From assembly GCA_964036275.1 (NCBI GenBank), contig OZ038433.1, positions 36,551,336-36,615,335 on the forward strand: a stretch of 64,000 bases of DNA, in the 5' to 3' direction. The notes below the pieces were generated by a model. The model worked only from the letters and a program-made list of their open reading frames with translations, was not told the DNA's origin and searched no databases. Each line of letters opens with the position of its first letter. The first letter of the stretch is position 1. The DNA is from Litoditis marina. Lineage: Eukaryota > Nematoda > Chromadorea > Rhabditida > Rhabditidae. This document shows, one piece after another, positions 12,067 through 25,200 of the stretch. Both the position numbers and the translations under genes were made by a program.

Positions 12067-12618
12067 ATGATGTCGTGCAGCAAAAGCTATAGTATTATAT
12101 TCATTTGCATCTCTGTCATGGTTCTGATGTCTCCGGTACAGTCCCGCGTTTGGCCCAAACTGCGAGCTCACAGAAACAGGTAAATTTCCCATCAACCAAA
12201 TATATTCTCTATTATTCGGTAGAGAAAACAAACCTGAACAATTCACTTTACTTCTTCGAATAACTTTTTCTTCGCGGACAAGAAACATGACATTGAATTC
12301 TCATCCTTCTCTCGACTCTTTGTTCATTATGAGTATATGAATACGGTCCGGTACAACTCAAAGGACAAGTTGGAATGAAAACCATCAGAAATGAGGTGGC
12401 CAGGTAGTGAAACACCAACTTCAAGCAAATTTATTGATACGTCCGTTTTCAGAGAAACCGGCTACGACCGCAATTGCTTCTTCACTCCGGCCCAATGTTT
12501 CTTCGGAAGTTCTTTAGAAGAAGAGCACTGGTCGAATTTCATTGAAGCCACCAGTGGATTGAAAAGAGAACACGGAGTGTCCTTATTTTGGTTGAACACC
12601 AGGATCGGAGCGTACTAA
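12067..12618 (+). CDS. Secreted peptide precursor with C-x6-C core
   Basis: A two-exon gene model of 92 codons. Exon 1 (12067-12179) begins with Met-Met and encodes a classic signal peptide (basic/polar start, core IIFICISVMVLM, likely cut near PVQS). It ends in phase 2 at AG|GTAAAT. Exon 2 (12453-12618) follows the acceptor CCGTTTTCAG and restores the same phase. Exon 2 encodes DRNCFFTPAQCFF, then an acidic spacer and a KR dibasic site (GLKREHG). The core C-[YF]-F-[NT]-P-x-x-C-F has the spacing of arthropod allatostatin C (a somatostatin-type cyclic peptide), with six residues between the cysteines. Unlike classical allatostatin C, the core is not at the precursor's C-terminus. An AATAAA lies about 175 bp downstream. 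What is seen: signal peptide, matching phases, paired cysteines, dibasic site. Inference: cyclic neuropeptide or hormone. It could instead be another small secreted protein. Confidence 0.7.
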
Positions 12619-13111
12619 GACATTATAGTTACTAAACTCTACAAGCAAGTAAAATCTAGAAGTAATGCGAGCTCGTCTTGTATCTGATATTCAGTCATTC
12701 CTGTTCAGCGAATTCAATATGTGAGGTTTCTTTTGTGTCCATTTTTTTGCTCAACCATTTTGGTGCTCATTTGATCATTACGAAGTTTGTCAAATAAAGA
12801 TTTTGTCTCATTAGAAATCTGGTATCTGGTTTTTAATTTTTGTGAAATAGTTGTGGTCAGACGTAGAGCAAGGTTCAACAAACATTCATGATACCGCTGC
12901 AGTATATATGACCCCACTGAATCCGACAAATACACACATTTTTCGAAAATGTTGTGCAAAATACACATCGGTATTCACGAAAGTGGTTTCTCTCTTGACC
13001 ATGTGTTTTCAAACGTCGCCACTAAATGAACATCTATACTCCCTCGTGTTTCGGTTCAAATATGAATCCCAACATTGATGACATACTCAAGAAGAACGAC
13101 AGTCAAAAATA

Positions 13112-13249
13112 TATACTGTTAGTCATTTTGCATAGTCACGTGAAACATGTTAAACACAGCAGAATTCAGAAACGTGCAATGACAAAGTGCACGATGCCTC
13201 ATTAGAATGCTTATTCTACGTGATTTTTCAATTTACTTCTAGTGTAGTA
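13112..13249 (+). mobile_element. MITE family A, copy 2
   Basis: An uninterrupted copy of about 138 bp: left end TATACTGTTAGTCA, then AGTCACGTGAAACATGTT, core AGAAACGTGCAATGAC, then ATTAGAATGC and the right end TTTACTTCTAGTGTA. The termini are imperfect inverted repeats. Confidence 0.8.
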
Positions 13250-13431
13250 TGGTTTACCCCTGCAAAACGAGTGTCGTAAAACATTCAAACTCCTAACAAT
13301 CACCCCAGTGTTTCATTCTCCTCGTTTAAGTTGCATAATCTTCAGTGAAGAGATGAACACATGGAAATGAAGTTCTTAAACACTCATGTAAACTCACTGA
13401 ACTTATACTGAAATCTGAAACATTGTTTATT

Positions 13432-16098
13432 TCAAAACAACAAGTATCTCGCAATCGGTGTGGCCAAATAGTTGGAGAAGGCTGTTTGATGTATGAGAGT
13501 GAACTCGGCCAGGTAGTGAAGTCTCCCATTGATTTCATGCGTAACCAACCAATATCCTCGGTTTGCCAGCTGGTGAAGGAGATCCAACGTTTTGAAGGAG
13601 TCGTTTATGTCCGGATGAATCTCTATGAGTATCTGAAACAGTTTGGTTTTATGTTCCATTCACATGTATCAGTGCCGTATTAGATGTACAATCTATTCAG
13701 CTACAGAAAAAAACGACGTTTGATTTCCGCCTGAGGCGAAACATTTCTTCCTCGTGATGAAGATTCTAATGTTGTTTCTCGTTTCAAACTTAGCTACAAT
13801 GTACACAACGTACACTATGATTGTCACGTTGTTTTATATTTTTGTGTCATCACTGCCTCGCTCGGCCCCACAACTGTTTTGCGAGTGCGAAGGGCGTTCC
13901 CGGGCTGGTCTCGGGCTAAACCGCCTATGCGCGCAAAAATTTAAAATTTGCGAGTTGTGGGGCAGTACCGGGACGGAACTTGCTCAGAGACATCGCCGCA
14001 CTCTAATGGTTTGTTGGACACATATTATATAGAAGCGGGATTTCTCTAGAATAAACGCGATTATTGTGCTAAATTTGACTAACGTTCGAATGTTAAAACC
14101 ACAACTTTTCCATGTCTTTCTCACTGTCATGAACTAGTTTAGAATTGTGAGACCCTACATTAATTGAGAACTCACTTGAGGAACGAGATAGCTGTCCAGG
14201 AAAGGTAGTAAGGAAGTAAATTCCGTGCCTGCAGATTAATGATGAGTTTTCACAGTCAAACAAAAACACGTGAAGGCTCGAAACAACACAAACATTTTGC
14301 TTTGAAAATTGAGAGGTTTCACCTCTCGAGACACTGAATATTATTGTTACAGAACTCAGGATCGGCTCGCACCTTAGTTACGGAAGAAGAGGCGTGATGA
14401 AAATAAAAATTATCACTTTCTATCTCTTCTGTGAATTGCAGACAAAAATGCATTTTTCTTCAGATTTTAGATCGTGACGTGTCTCAAATTCCGCGTTGTG
14501 CTGGTCACACATTGGAAATTTCCAATTTTCTCTTTCTGCCTCTCAATTGCTTACTATGTTCATACAATGAGTGAAAGGGACAAATAAATACCTTCGATGT
14601 CTATCTTTAATATTTCTATATTTCCTAATTCATGGTTCTCCACTAGTTCGGAAATAGTTTTTTCTCCATGTCCATTTCCTATGGTAGAAGTAATAGCTTC
14701 TCCATTTATGGTCCGGTATCGTTGTGTAGTTTCAAAGGAGGGTGTCACCTTTAATCACATAATGAACAGAGAGAGTAATACAATTTTTCATCTTAGTAGA
14801 GAAGCTAGCATAATACAACCTAATCAAAGTACACGTGAAATCCCGCACAATCTGCTCAAAGGCGCGTTAATTACAGTTTTTTCTCTGCCAAATTCGTGGC
14901 TGCCGATCGATTCCAAGAGTTTTTTTAAATTATTGTAAAAAACCTCGCTGATTTGTACCCCATAAATTTTGTATGGAGTTTTGGTATGCGTTTGTGCTAT
15001 TATTGTGCGAGCGTGCCCTCGTCCCTTTGTTTTGCGGGAAACGTTTTTCTTGATTGAAATGTGTCTCGGCTACCTTGTCAACGCCCAGAATTCGACACTT
15101 CTCCTCGGTCAGTTCTTGAATAGCAACATCGAAGCTGATCTCGTTTTTCAGTCCGAGACTCAAAAGAGCGCAGTTGTCGGACAGCCTGTGATAAGAAAAT
15201 GCTAACGACAAAAAAATCAATGTATTTCACTTTTAAAAACATAATTAATATAAATTTCATGTATTAGTACATTAACACGAACTCGCCATCGATCTTCCTC
15301 AACTTATTTGTGACATTGAACACAAAAAAAAACCAATTTAACTGATTGTATCTCATAAAAATATCGTCTCAAACTCACTTAACGAGATAAACACAAGAAC
15401 AACCTATCGAATCTTTACAAAGTTGGGAAGCTAAAGGGCGCCAGACACCAATATTGAGAATGGACGGTCTGACCCGCTGCGATTTACCGTCTGTCCCATG
15501 GACATTTTGTACAACCATCTAACTTCTCCTCAATTGCGTAGTTTCTCGTCGCACAGCGAGCTATGCTAATTCATAATAATTAATATAAGCGGTATGCTAA
15601 TTTTTAGCCTCGACAGTAATGTATTATTTGACCTTAAAAAACAGTAATTTTGTGTAAATCACTAAATTTTCTCCATTCTCATATAGAACGTTTTTCTCAA
15701 CTCCTAAAGTTGATCAGAATCACGTAAATTTCTTTTTTGGTGCCCTACCTTCTTTATAGCGTCAAGTTTAGAGTTTTCAGTTGTATTCGTCACATCACAA
15801 TGTTACACAATGCTGGCCCGTGACCGATCTTCAAATCTCAAGCATATTAGTTGGAGTCTTTTTTCCAAGTATGGGAGATGTTGTCAAGAGTTTCACTAGG
15901 GAACGTATGAATTCAACCCACGTTTGTGGTATGCATGTCCATTTGCCACCATCGCTCGTGTTTCCGACTCGCACCAGTTCGGAACAAGAAACCTCGGGAA
16001 CAAGTGTATTGTAAAGGGTTTTGAAACAGTCATTTCTCTTCCTCTCCAGTAAACTTTGTTGCAAAGCAGCTCGTCGAGCAGGAGCCTTAACATAAACT
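13432..16098 (-). CDS. FkbM-type methyltransferase, nematode family (partial model)
   Basis: Exons readable on the minus strand: 15922-16098 (VPEVSCSELVRVGN, DGGKW), 15074-15185 (NCALLSLGLKNEISF, CRILGVDK), 14592-14748 (ISELVENHELGNIEI then LKIDIEG), 14176-14228 (TEFTSLLPFLDSYLVPQ) and 13432-13632 (ILIEIHP, GYWLVTHEI, then stop). An AATAAA overlaps the stop codon. LKIDIEG-x-E is the conserved SAM-methyltransferase motif of the FkbM group, and the DGGKW and IEIH blocks are typical of the nematode branch. Phases agree for all these junctions. Uncertain points: the N-terminal exon upstream of 16098 is not found, although phase 2 requires one. The 14748 boundary needs an AAG acceptor. The 325-bp intron 14749-15073 contains in-frame-looking sequence (FYNNLKKLLESIGSHEFG). 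The substrate is unknown. Confidence 0.7.
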
Positions 16099-16099
16099 C

Positions 16100-18340
16100 T
16101 GAAGGAATTCAATGATGAATTGGAGTCGGAAAGAGAAAGTTCTGAGAAAGCTGTTAAACATTAACTACTCAATACACCACCATTTTCGCAATAGAATTCA
16201 CCTTCTTATAGTTTTGATAGCAACCAATCATATAAACGGAATTTGAACAGTTCACAGAACATAAAACTTATAAAAAGAAAAGAGGTGTGGAACCTTCAAA
16301 ACACAGATATTCAGCAGATATTCAGATTAACTACAACAGTATCGATGTCACCTCGTTAAAAAAACCATACCTGTCTTTCGAAATACTCAATAACACGGGA
16401 TGACACGGAAATTATTGGGGTTCTCGTTGACATTTGACTGTGAAGAATGTAAATACAAACTGTAACAAAATATGAAACCAGTAAATGATTTACAATTGTA
16501 CAATTATACAATACTACAATTGTGTGTGTAATGCTCAAATTACTGTTTAACTGAAGATTCACTGGACGCACGCTGGCAAGTTTGAGTGCAACAAACGTCC
16601 AAACGTTAAGCAAATCAAAAAAAAATTCCACATAATCGTCTTTTTAATTTTCGTGCAAGACCAATTTTATACATGATCTGATCTTTCTTCATAATGTGTT
16701 TTATAGCGCTAAAGCTATATATCATGAGACTAGTGAGATCTTCTGAACAATGTGTAAATAAATAGTATCTAGTTATTTGTATAAATTGATCTTCATCTTC
16801 ACCTAGTGTTGTCGCACAGCACAAAATATAGTGAATGGTTTTCGAGTCTCGCATGATTTGACAACAGATGTGAGAGTGTCTTCTGAAATAGATGAGTTTT
16901 TTCAAGGTTGTGCCTTCGTTTCAAGTATTTTCATATGACCGCACTTTATCGGGGTGTTTCAAAATGATGGTGAACAGGTACGAAACAAGAACCCAAAACT
17001 GGAGCTCAATCAGAGCTGTTATGATTTTTTGTAAAACAGCCAGTTCACCAAATTGTTTAAATGGTAAGTTATAGGCAGTTTAAAATCGGAAATAATACTA
17101 TTCATGCAGTGGTTTTTCATGGAGAGATATGTAATGACCGTATGTGTGTCATAGATGGAAAATTTAGTTCTTATCTCGGCCGACATCTAATAGTCAAAAT
17201 GTCGACATAAACTCTGCAGTAAGGAAAATGGAGAGTTTTGTGTTAATAAACTAACAGACTAACAGGACTTTTAATATCTGTAACATTTATATAATTACTT
17301 GCAAAAGTCACGTTTCATTTTGTTCATTTGTTGTTGTTTTTGTTTTTGTTTCATTCTGTTCAAACACTGAGTACAGCCGAAATGACTACTTCTGTGTTTC
17401 TAGCATAGTCTCGTTAACAATGTATTTTATTCAAGTTGAGCTGTACTGATTGCATTGTTCCAAAAATACCTTTTTAAAGTCTTCGTCATTATTCAAATGC
17501 ATGTTTTTCACAGAATGTTGAGATTTATAAGAGAAAGAACTACTATGGGCAACTACTACGACACGCATTCAAAATTAACTTTGTAAAACATTTTTCGAAA
17601 CAAATCAGCAAAAATTAAAATAATTAACACCGTTGCGATCATTAAATATCCAGCTGTGATTCTGAGAGTGATCTGTTTTCTCTCACATTGTGATATATTT
17701 TTCGTTGTTTTGTAAATACTGCGAACAATAGTTTGGTACGTCATACAATTTCTACATACTCTATGAATGAAATGAGTTCATTGAAATAGTATACATTGCA
17801 TCATCATTGTATATCGATTATTGACGGTAATGGTTTTTTGACTAGTTCTGATATTGATTTCTCAAGCACGAACAATTCTATAATAACTATTTCCTCTACA
17901 ACGATCGTGTGCGCCCATTAGGGGGAGGATTCAGTCTTTCAGCTCAGTAACATTCAATGCGATCCAATAGGGCCTGAAGTTGATAAATAAGAGATTGTGT
18001 TGTATATTCTAATTGGCTAGTGTGATCTGCATAGTTAATAAAACGTGCTTTACCGTCCAAGTCTATCTAGTAACCTAGTAAGGCTATACACATAAACGAC
18101 GAGTACTTTCGCTCACTCAGAACAAGCGCTGTAAAATATGCGTTACACGAGAGTGTGAGAAGCGAGAGCAGACAAATAAAAGTTTTTATTTTCAATTTAT
18201 GATATATGTGAAGCTGTTCTCCAGTTATAATTCAGTGGATTGTGCGAAATATAAATGGTTTTTTTTGATTCATCGTTTCATCCAATGAAGAATGAGTATG
18301 CGCGAAACTGAATTCTGACTAGACATATTTAAACAATGTA
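16100..18340. other. Intergenic, no supported gene
   Basis: Two minus-strand frames (16615-16905 and 17556-17744) are open for 60-96 codons; the second has one hydrophobic stretch (GYLMIATVLIILIFADLF). Neither has a recognisable domain or convincing splice context. Head-to-tail AATAAA signals on both strands near 18175-18200 mark the end of the gene to the right. Confidence 0.35.
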
Positions 18341-18359
18341 ACTGACACAAATAATCGTG

Positions 18360-20707
18360 AACAGCCAAAAAGCGGAACTCACGGAAATCTATCTGCAGTG
18401 ATGGATTTTCCAAACTTTATGCCTCTACCGTCAATGACGTAGTATACTTGTGAAGCATTACTGACGTAGGCTAACCAGAAACCATATGTAGATTCAGGAG
18501 AAATAATAACGAAAGAAGAACACAGCTGACTTGACAGATAAAAATCGGTTCCTTCCGTATATTCACTGACAAAACTGTTTCTCTGGAACCAAAAAAAACG
18601 GGTAGGTAAGGATGGAACAAACTGATAGTTTCCAGGTTGAAAAACAGCAAGAGCGCGAAGAGTAAAGCCTGTAAAGCCATCTTTGTAGATGCCCTGAACT
18701 CTTCTGGTTACTTGTTAATATGGAAAATCATGTGCTTTTGGGTTAGCCCAGTTGGTAAAATCAATTAAAACATACCGTGATGTTCTTTAGCTGTGTCGTG
18801 ACGTCAAACATAAATTCAGGATCATCTCCAAACAGTGCCAAATCTAGTAAATTCTGTAACTACGTCTGAATAATCCGCTCACCTGACATCAACTGACAAC
18901 ACAAATCTCATAAAAACAGGAATGTGGTACACTATGCTTGGAACGATGGAGAAGCATGTTCGAAAAGTAGGTAGTTGTATCAACTTCTGAAATAACAACG
19001 GAATGAACCAACCGTAGATTGAAGCAGACTACCAACTACCCTGAGAGTGGGCTTCAATTGACTGTGAGCATTCCAGATGTTGAAATCTGTTCTGCGAATG
19101 TGTACACAAAGAAAGTTACGGCGTTCCCTGAAAACAAAAAAAATTATCTTGGTTCCGAATAGGTAATTTTAACCGAGAGTTCGGACAGGAGGCCGTGGAA
19201 ATATGACATTGAAGTACGTTTTTTCAACAAAATACAGGAAAAACAATGAACAAAGAGCGCCTGGGCTTTGAGTGATACATGTCTTCTTGAACGATGAAAG
19301 TAGTTTTAAGAATTATGTAATACAACCATGAAAGGTTCAGAGTACTGTACGTCACCATTTTTTGAGTTGGATTATTCTCTCTCCCGTGTCTTGAAGATGC
19401 TGACTGATCTCAAGTAGACTGCGCACTTCCAAGTCGTACTGTCCGAAGAACTTCCAAGATTGCCCGAGACGAATATCAAGCCACAAGAATGTGGCAGTTT
19501 CATTACGATATCTAGAACTCATTATTAGATATACAAGACAAAGTTTCAACAAATGTCTTCTATAAGCAGGCTTTTTCAAACAAACTGTACATTTACTAAA
19601 ATGGTAGTATGAAATGACAAAGTTGAATAAGGATGTGCTAACAATTCGGGTAGTTGGAACTTTTAACTACTTTTTTTCATTCCGCAGCAAGATTCGAAAG
19701 TAAAGTAGAGTTAGAACTTTTTTAAGGCCATTCGTGAGCGGTTTTGATAAATTGAGGCAAACTCACTGCGATGCATCAAAATAAGAGTGTGGTTTCATTC
19801 CATTTCCAGCAAGAAATATAAGATTGGTTTCTTCTTCTGGACGCTGTAAAACAAGTATATACGATTTCGTTTCAGTTTGATCTCGACAAACACCAATATT
19901 CAGGAATGTGGACATTGAACTACAAACTTGTCAGATTAGGACAAAATACCCCGCATGATACGACAAAATACACCGCGTATGCCTTCACATTTCAAATCCC
20001 GATAACAAATTTCGAATCACAAAATTTTCACCTTGAGTTGATAAATGGTTTTCAACTTGGGGAAGATGGTATCCATTCTTTCCATGAACTTGTCAAGAAA
20101 TTGGGTTGAATTATCGTCATATCGGTAGTAGAACTGTCGATTCAGTGTACGTCCGACAGCATACCCATTTGCAATCACGAACAGCTGTGGTGCAATTATT
20201 TTATCGACTATACTAGAAGTAAGTCACGTGAAGTTATAATTACAGTGAGGCATCGTGCACTTTGTCATTGCACGTTTCTGAGTTCTGCCGGGTTTAACAT
20301 GTTTCACGTGAGTGTGCTATTTATTAACAGCATAGTTTTCACTTTAGAATTGACCAAATTACGACACTCAACAATTTAGTCAACAAAAAATGAAATTTAA
20401 CTCGAAAACATCACTCAGTACTCACGAGATTCAGTACAAGTTTGAAGTTTCCCGTACAAACTTGAAGTTTCACATCACCAAAACATTTTCGAAGTCTAAT
20501 ATAGTTAAGTTCTGATGGAGTCTGATTTACCTGGTTTCCCAGTCTTCCATTATTCATGGTAAGTGTAACAAATCCGTTGTTTTTGGGAAACAAAGATTTG
20601 TTATGTATGTTGAATATTGTTTCCTTCCCATATAAATATAGTAGAACGAATGAAAGTATAAGGAGCATCCAAATTAATTTCACAGCTCGTTTGCTCTTCA
20701 GCTCCAT
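18360..20707 (-). CDS. GT11-like (alpha-1,2-fucosyltransferase family) enzyme
   Basis: A type II membrane protein of about 350 residues. Exon 1 (20531-20707) has a short basic tail, a signal anchor (LIWMLLILSFVLLYLYG) and the GT11 entry motif NNGRLGNQ. Further exons: 20032-20184 (LFVIANGYAVGRTLNRQFYY), 19767-19843 (LIFLAGNGMKPHSYFD), 19356-19511 (LGQSWKFFGQYDLEVRSLL), 19013-19127 (CVHIRRTDF, the conserved HxRRxD nucleotide-sugar motif), 18883-18986, 18776-18853 (LALFGDDPEFMF) and 18383-18582 (EGTDFYLSSQLCSSF then STYGFWLAY). Phases agree except around the 104-bp exon 18883-18986, where a weak GTCAGG donor or a frameshift is needed. The last few codons after 18383 are ambiguous. GT11 enzymes transfer fucose in the Golgi lumen; the acceptor is unknown. 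Exon 19511 uses a TAG acceptor. MITE A copy 3 sits in intron 1. Confidence 0.75.
20209..20335 (-). mobile_element. MITE family A, copy 3
   Basis: An inverted copy inside intron 1 of the GT11-like gene, with ends TATACTAGAAGT and, on the other side, the complement of TATGCTGTTAATAAATAG. CACGTG lies near both ends and the central GTGCACTTTGTCATTGCACG is conserved. Confidence 0.8.
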
Positions 20708-20809
20708 TGAAAAATGCGATTGGTAACTGAATAATTGTTCATTTTCAAACTTTTCATTGGGTCCTGGATAAATCGATATAGTCACATTAATTCATGAACT
20801 TATGATTGC

Positions 20810-22190
20810 AACAATAAATGTTCCGGTCAAAAAAGAAAAATTCAATATTTAGTACCACTTATAAAATGCTGCAACCAAGAACAAACTGGTTGAATGTTAC
20901 GAGCTCATGTGTGTCAGAGATGACGTTTATAGATTCAACCAATCTCGTTTGACATCTTTCAGTCTTTTATGAAAAATGGAGGATTGTGAACACGGGTATA
21001 GTTGTTTTCACTCTGACGTGTGGATAAATTTTGCAAACTTTGTTCTTTCACCAGGTCCAATGTTTTCAGTTGTGTGTTTTTCAATACCACAAACAGAAGT
21101 TTCCAACTCCAATTCTGCCAAGCCATCACTTACCTACTGAAATAATGAGTGAATATAAGTTTTTCCTCTATAATATTGTAAGAGCTCACTGAAGCAGAGT
21201 AAAAAAAGTTTTGTTCTGTCGTGCAAATAGTAAAAATGGCTGTGACACATTACTTGGCAAACGAAGTAATGGACATGTGAGAAATAGAGGTTTCGAATAT
21301 ATCAAAAAGTTGTCAATGAAACGTTACCCTTGCTTGTGTGTGACCCATGCTCATATCGACTTTATTTGTATTTTGTAGTCTGATTAACGCTATTTTGTAA
21401 GTATTAGGTTGCACATATAGTTCGTTTCAACCATCGATAGTGGCCAGTTACAGTAGATTTTAGTGGGCGGAGTCAATTGTGTTGGAAAGTTTCCAACAAC
21501 GAACAGCCTAATCAAAATGTGCACCAGCTGGGTATTGAACTCAGCTGGGATGGCTGGTGCCGCGCCTACAAGCCATCTTCCATCTTAACATGGCTCCCAA
21601 AACTAAAAACAGTGATATCCAACCATCTTTTCTGGATGTTTTTCAAAGCTCATTTTATCGCACAAAAAGTTGTTTAAATTACTCCCCGATCATGTGGTGA
21701 TCTTTTAAAAGCAAAAAAGTTGCAAAAATCCTAAAACAACCAGTTTTCGAATTTTTAATTGCAATGAAAAGACTGGCAAGCTGCCAGATCAGTCACCTGC
21801 AATGTAGGGTGCGCTCGGCCAGCATGGCTGACTACTATCGATGGGTGAAACGAACTATAACAAAAACTCCTCTGAGATTAGTTTTGCCGTGGAATCGTGT
21901 GATAACTCAGTTCGTTGTTCATCACTCGTTGAACTGTAGTCTACGGCCATATATTTTACGATATTAACAATGTTGTAATCTGTAATCTATGCTCAAGAAG
22001 GTTTATAGGTTTATATGTGAACAATATAATTATAATAGTTGACATTCAACACGAGTCCAATGGTTGAGAACGATCACTGTTTTTTTCAAAACAAAGTTTT
22101 TTCTAAACAAAGTTTAATTTGCTTGTGAACAAGAGACAATAATCTATACTTTATTTTTTACAATGATAACTAGAGATTTGTTCCCAAAAG
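20810..22190. other. Intergenic, no supported gene
   Basis: No coding region recognised. A tRNA-like fragment on the minus strand near 21505-21575 (GAGTTCAATACCC as a B-box-like motif) is the only notable content. Confidence 0.35.
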
Positions 22191-22200
22191 ATGAGAACCA

Positions 22201-25200
22201 TCAGAGAGAACTGCATATTTTCTTATAAACGGGTCGCAACAGCCTTCGTCCCTGTGGTGTGAGATGGCGCCCGTTAGTGAAATAGGAAATGCCACTTGTC
22301 TCATCATAGAAGGTAAATGTGCCATTTCTAGTAAAAGTAGGCACATAATCAATCGTTACACATTTTTCACAGTTTGCAACCAGTTTCTCAATTCTTCTCC
22401 TTGCCAACTCGAAATTGCCTTCATCTTGAAGTTCACTCTGGAAAACGTGGAGGAAATAGTTATTTTCGATCACTGGACAACAAGTCTAGTTTTCTGACCG
22501 TTTGTTTTGTGTCTTCTCACTCGAACGTTCAAGTCCTCTTCATTTAAGTATTCGAAACATCCCCTGATCTATATGGTCCCATGGTGTAAACAAACAAACA
22601 CAAGGTTGTGAAGAAAATAGTGCTAACTTCATGAAACGGAATGGGAAACCAGATTCTACGAAAGAGTTGGTCCTGAAATTGTTAGGGATATACATCAGTA
22701 TCCCAATACTTGGTCCAATTTGTCGATTGTGTATGTACGATCATATTTAAATTTGGTCGCCTACAAAAATTCATCTCTGTAGATAGAAGATAGATCGTTC
22801 ACGTACCATACAAATTTTTTCTCTTTCATATTTTATGTTCGAGTTGAGTTGATCAATGATTGTGAGTGTTGACACAGGTAGTGCGTTGAGAATATATATT
22901 TTCTGCGTGACCACTTTCTCCATCTCTGCGAGTTGAGCTCTGGCTTCCTCGTACACTTCGTCCACAGATGACGAGTTTGGCGGCAGCATCAAGGTCAAAT
23001 GTCTAAACTGATAGGATAGATTAAGAACTATTGGTTTCACAAATATGGAAACCCTCGTTACGGCGTCCACGGAACGAAAAATTCATTGTTTTCGACACGA
23101 CAAATAGTACGGTTATTCATTGTCTTTTATTTTTCACAAAATCGATGTTGTGTGGTGATGTATTCTGTTTTTTTATATTATCTTCTGACGTTCATGAGTT
23201 CTAATGCAATGAATGTCAATTGAGAACCCTACATCATGATGGATGTCAAGACGATGTCAAGTTCTAGTGAGAAGATGGAGATACCGGGAACCAACTTTAT
23301 TAGAGTTTTTTCTTCGCGTTGTTCTTAAAAGTAAATAGGGAATTAACGAATCATACCTCACAAGCATGAAAAGAATATCAGGTTTGTATTCACGAACAAC
23401 TTTTAAAAACATTTTCTTATTGTTTTGACAACGGGAATAGTCGGTGTCGGTGAGAACCTCACACGCTGTAATCAAGTTTATCCATGAAACATACAGAAAA
23501 TATACTACACTTTTCACATGTGAACCTTTTTTAAACGAACCTGATTCACTTACTATCTCCTGGGCTAATCCTATAACTCCCTGATAAACAAGTTCATATA
23601 TGAACAGAATCAAAAATAGCGGGTAAAACCTTTTGAAAGACGACGGGCGGTCTAGATAGAAAACCGTTCACTCATCTCATGTTTATTTGGAGACAGTTTA
23701 TTTCAGTTTCTCATGAAAATCTCATGAAAAACTCATAAGCTACTCGGGAACTTTCACTGGGTTTGCCAGCAATCGATATAATCTCATGAGAAGTTCGTGA
23801 GATATTCCTCACGAGATATCTCATGAGGTTTTCGAGGAATTGATACCGCGTCTGGTCTTACCTGCGACCGAGTACATGGACATACCACCAGTTTTCTGTC
23901 CACAGTATTCGTACAACAGCGGAGCATTATTCGGAGCCCAGCTATTCCCAACTAACAAAACTCGTGGTCCAGCTGGGTTGACGTTAACCTGCAATCAAAT
24001 CATGCTTTTGTTCCGTGTTTTTTGTTGTTTTAAATCTTATTTGAAACAAAAACAGAAAACATACAACTTCTTTGTTGTAGATTGAAATTTGAAAACTAAT
24101 TTTTTTTTAGATCTCGCTAACCTTGAAATCGCACCAACCCCAAGGCTTTTTTCGTTCTCTATATTGACAGGTGCCAAGTAGAAGACTCGATATGTCGTTC
24201 ATAGCATTCTTCCGGTTGATCCTAACCACATTTTCTGAAAAAAAAAACGATTTTTTTTCTGAAATAATTTTTACGATAAATAGAAATGCAACTTATTTTA
24301 AAGAAAGTTTGTGAATGGTTTGAAATATCTATCAAAAAGGCTCTCAGTTTTGAGGTGTTGTTCTATATACTTCTAAGTACACAGTTCTGTAGTCTAGTGC
24401 AGGGGTAACAGTTTGGTGGTTTATAGCAACATTGAGATCATCCCATACATTTTCCCACGCTTCTTGTGTTCCCACATTCCGTGTACAACAGAATCATTGA
24501 GTACTAACTATTATGTTTCGCCTACCTGGTGAGAGATCGGATGTGTTTAGGTTCTTCGTAACATAGAGGGAATTTGTTCTATCTTCGTTGGAGAGAAGAA
24601 TGAAGACAGAGCCGAAAAATAGGGAGATCGTGAAATACGAGAGCTGTGTTCGAGTACAAACATCAACAAAGCATTTAAATATCCTGTAGATCGCAGCACC
24701 GCAAACAATCGCCAGCACGAAAGCAAAAATGATACCTGTTTAAAAAAAACATATTCAGTTTTACAACGCATTCAAAGAGAATTGCAAGAAAACAACTCAA
24801 CTGTGAGCACGTAACAACTAGTGGACTGACACGTTCAACCTCTTTTCCGCAGTTTCTTTTTGATCATCGTTGTAAAGTTCAGGCATTCCGTGAAAACTCT
24901 AATTAACGGCTGATTTAACATTTCACATAGTTTTGTTTTGAAGTTAGTTAGCCTGAACTCTACGACTTTCCGTTGAAAACTCTCTGATGAATTGCTACGA
25001 AACTTTCGCTCGCAGGTTCGACTTTTTCCCTATAGTTATTTATAGGGGTTGGTTTGACAGAAGTGGGTCTTTACGGTGTAAGTTGTCTTATCGCGATGTG
25101 CTGGTAGTTTGATCGGAATTCGTTAGTTACCGGTTGTTTTAATATAATCTTACATCGATGATTGGTCCGTTCCCTATACATTTTGGTTTTTGACCTCAAA

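Noticed and set aside
14597..14938. 113-codon plus-strand ORF
   Set aside because: It is antisense to the methyltransferase exon 14592-14748 and its neighbouring intron; an overlap by chance.
18740..18785. tRNA gene (TTAGCCCAGTTGGTAAAA)
   Set aside because: A-box-like only; no B box or cloverleaf, and it lies in a GT11 intron.
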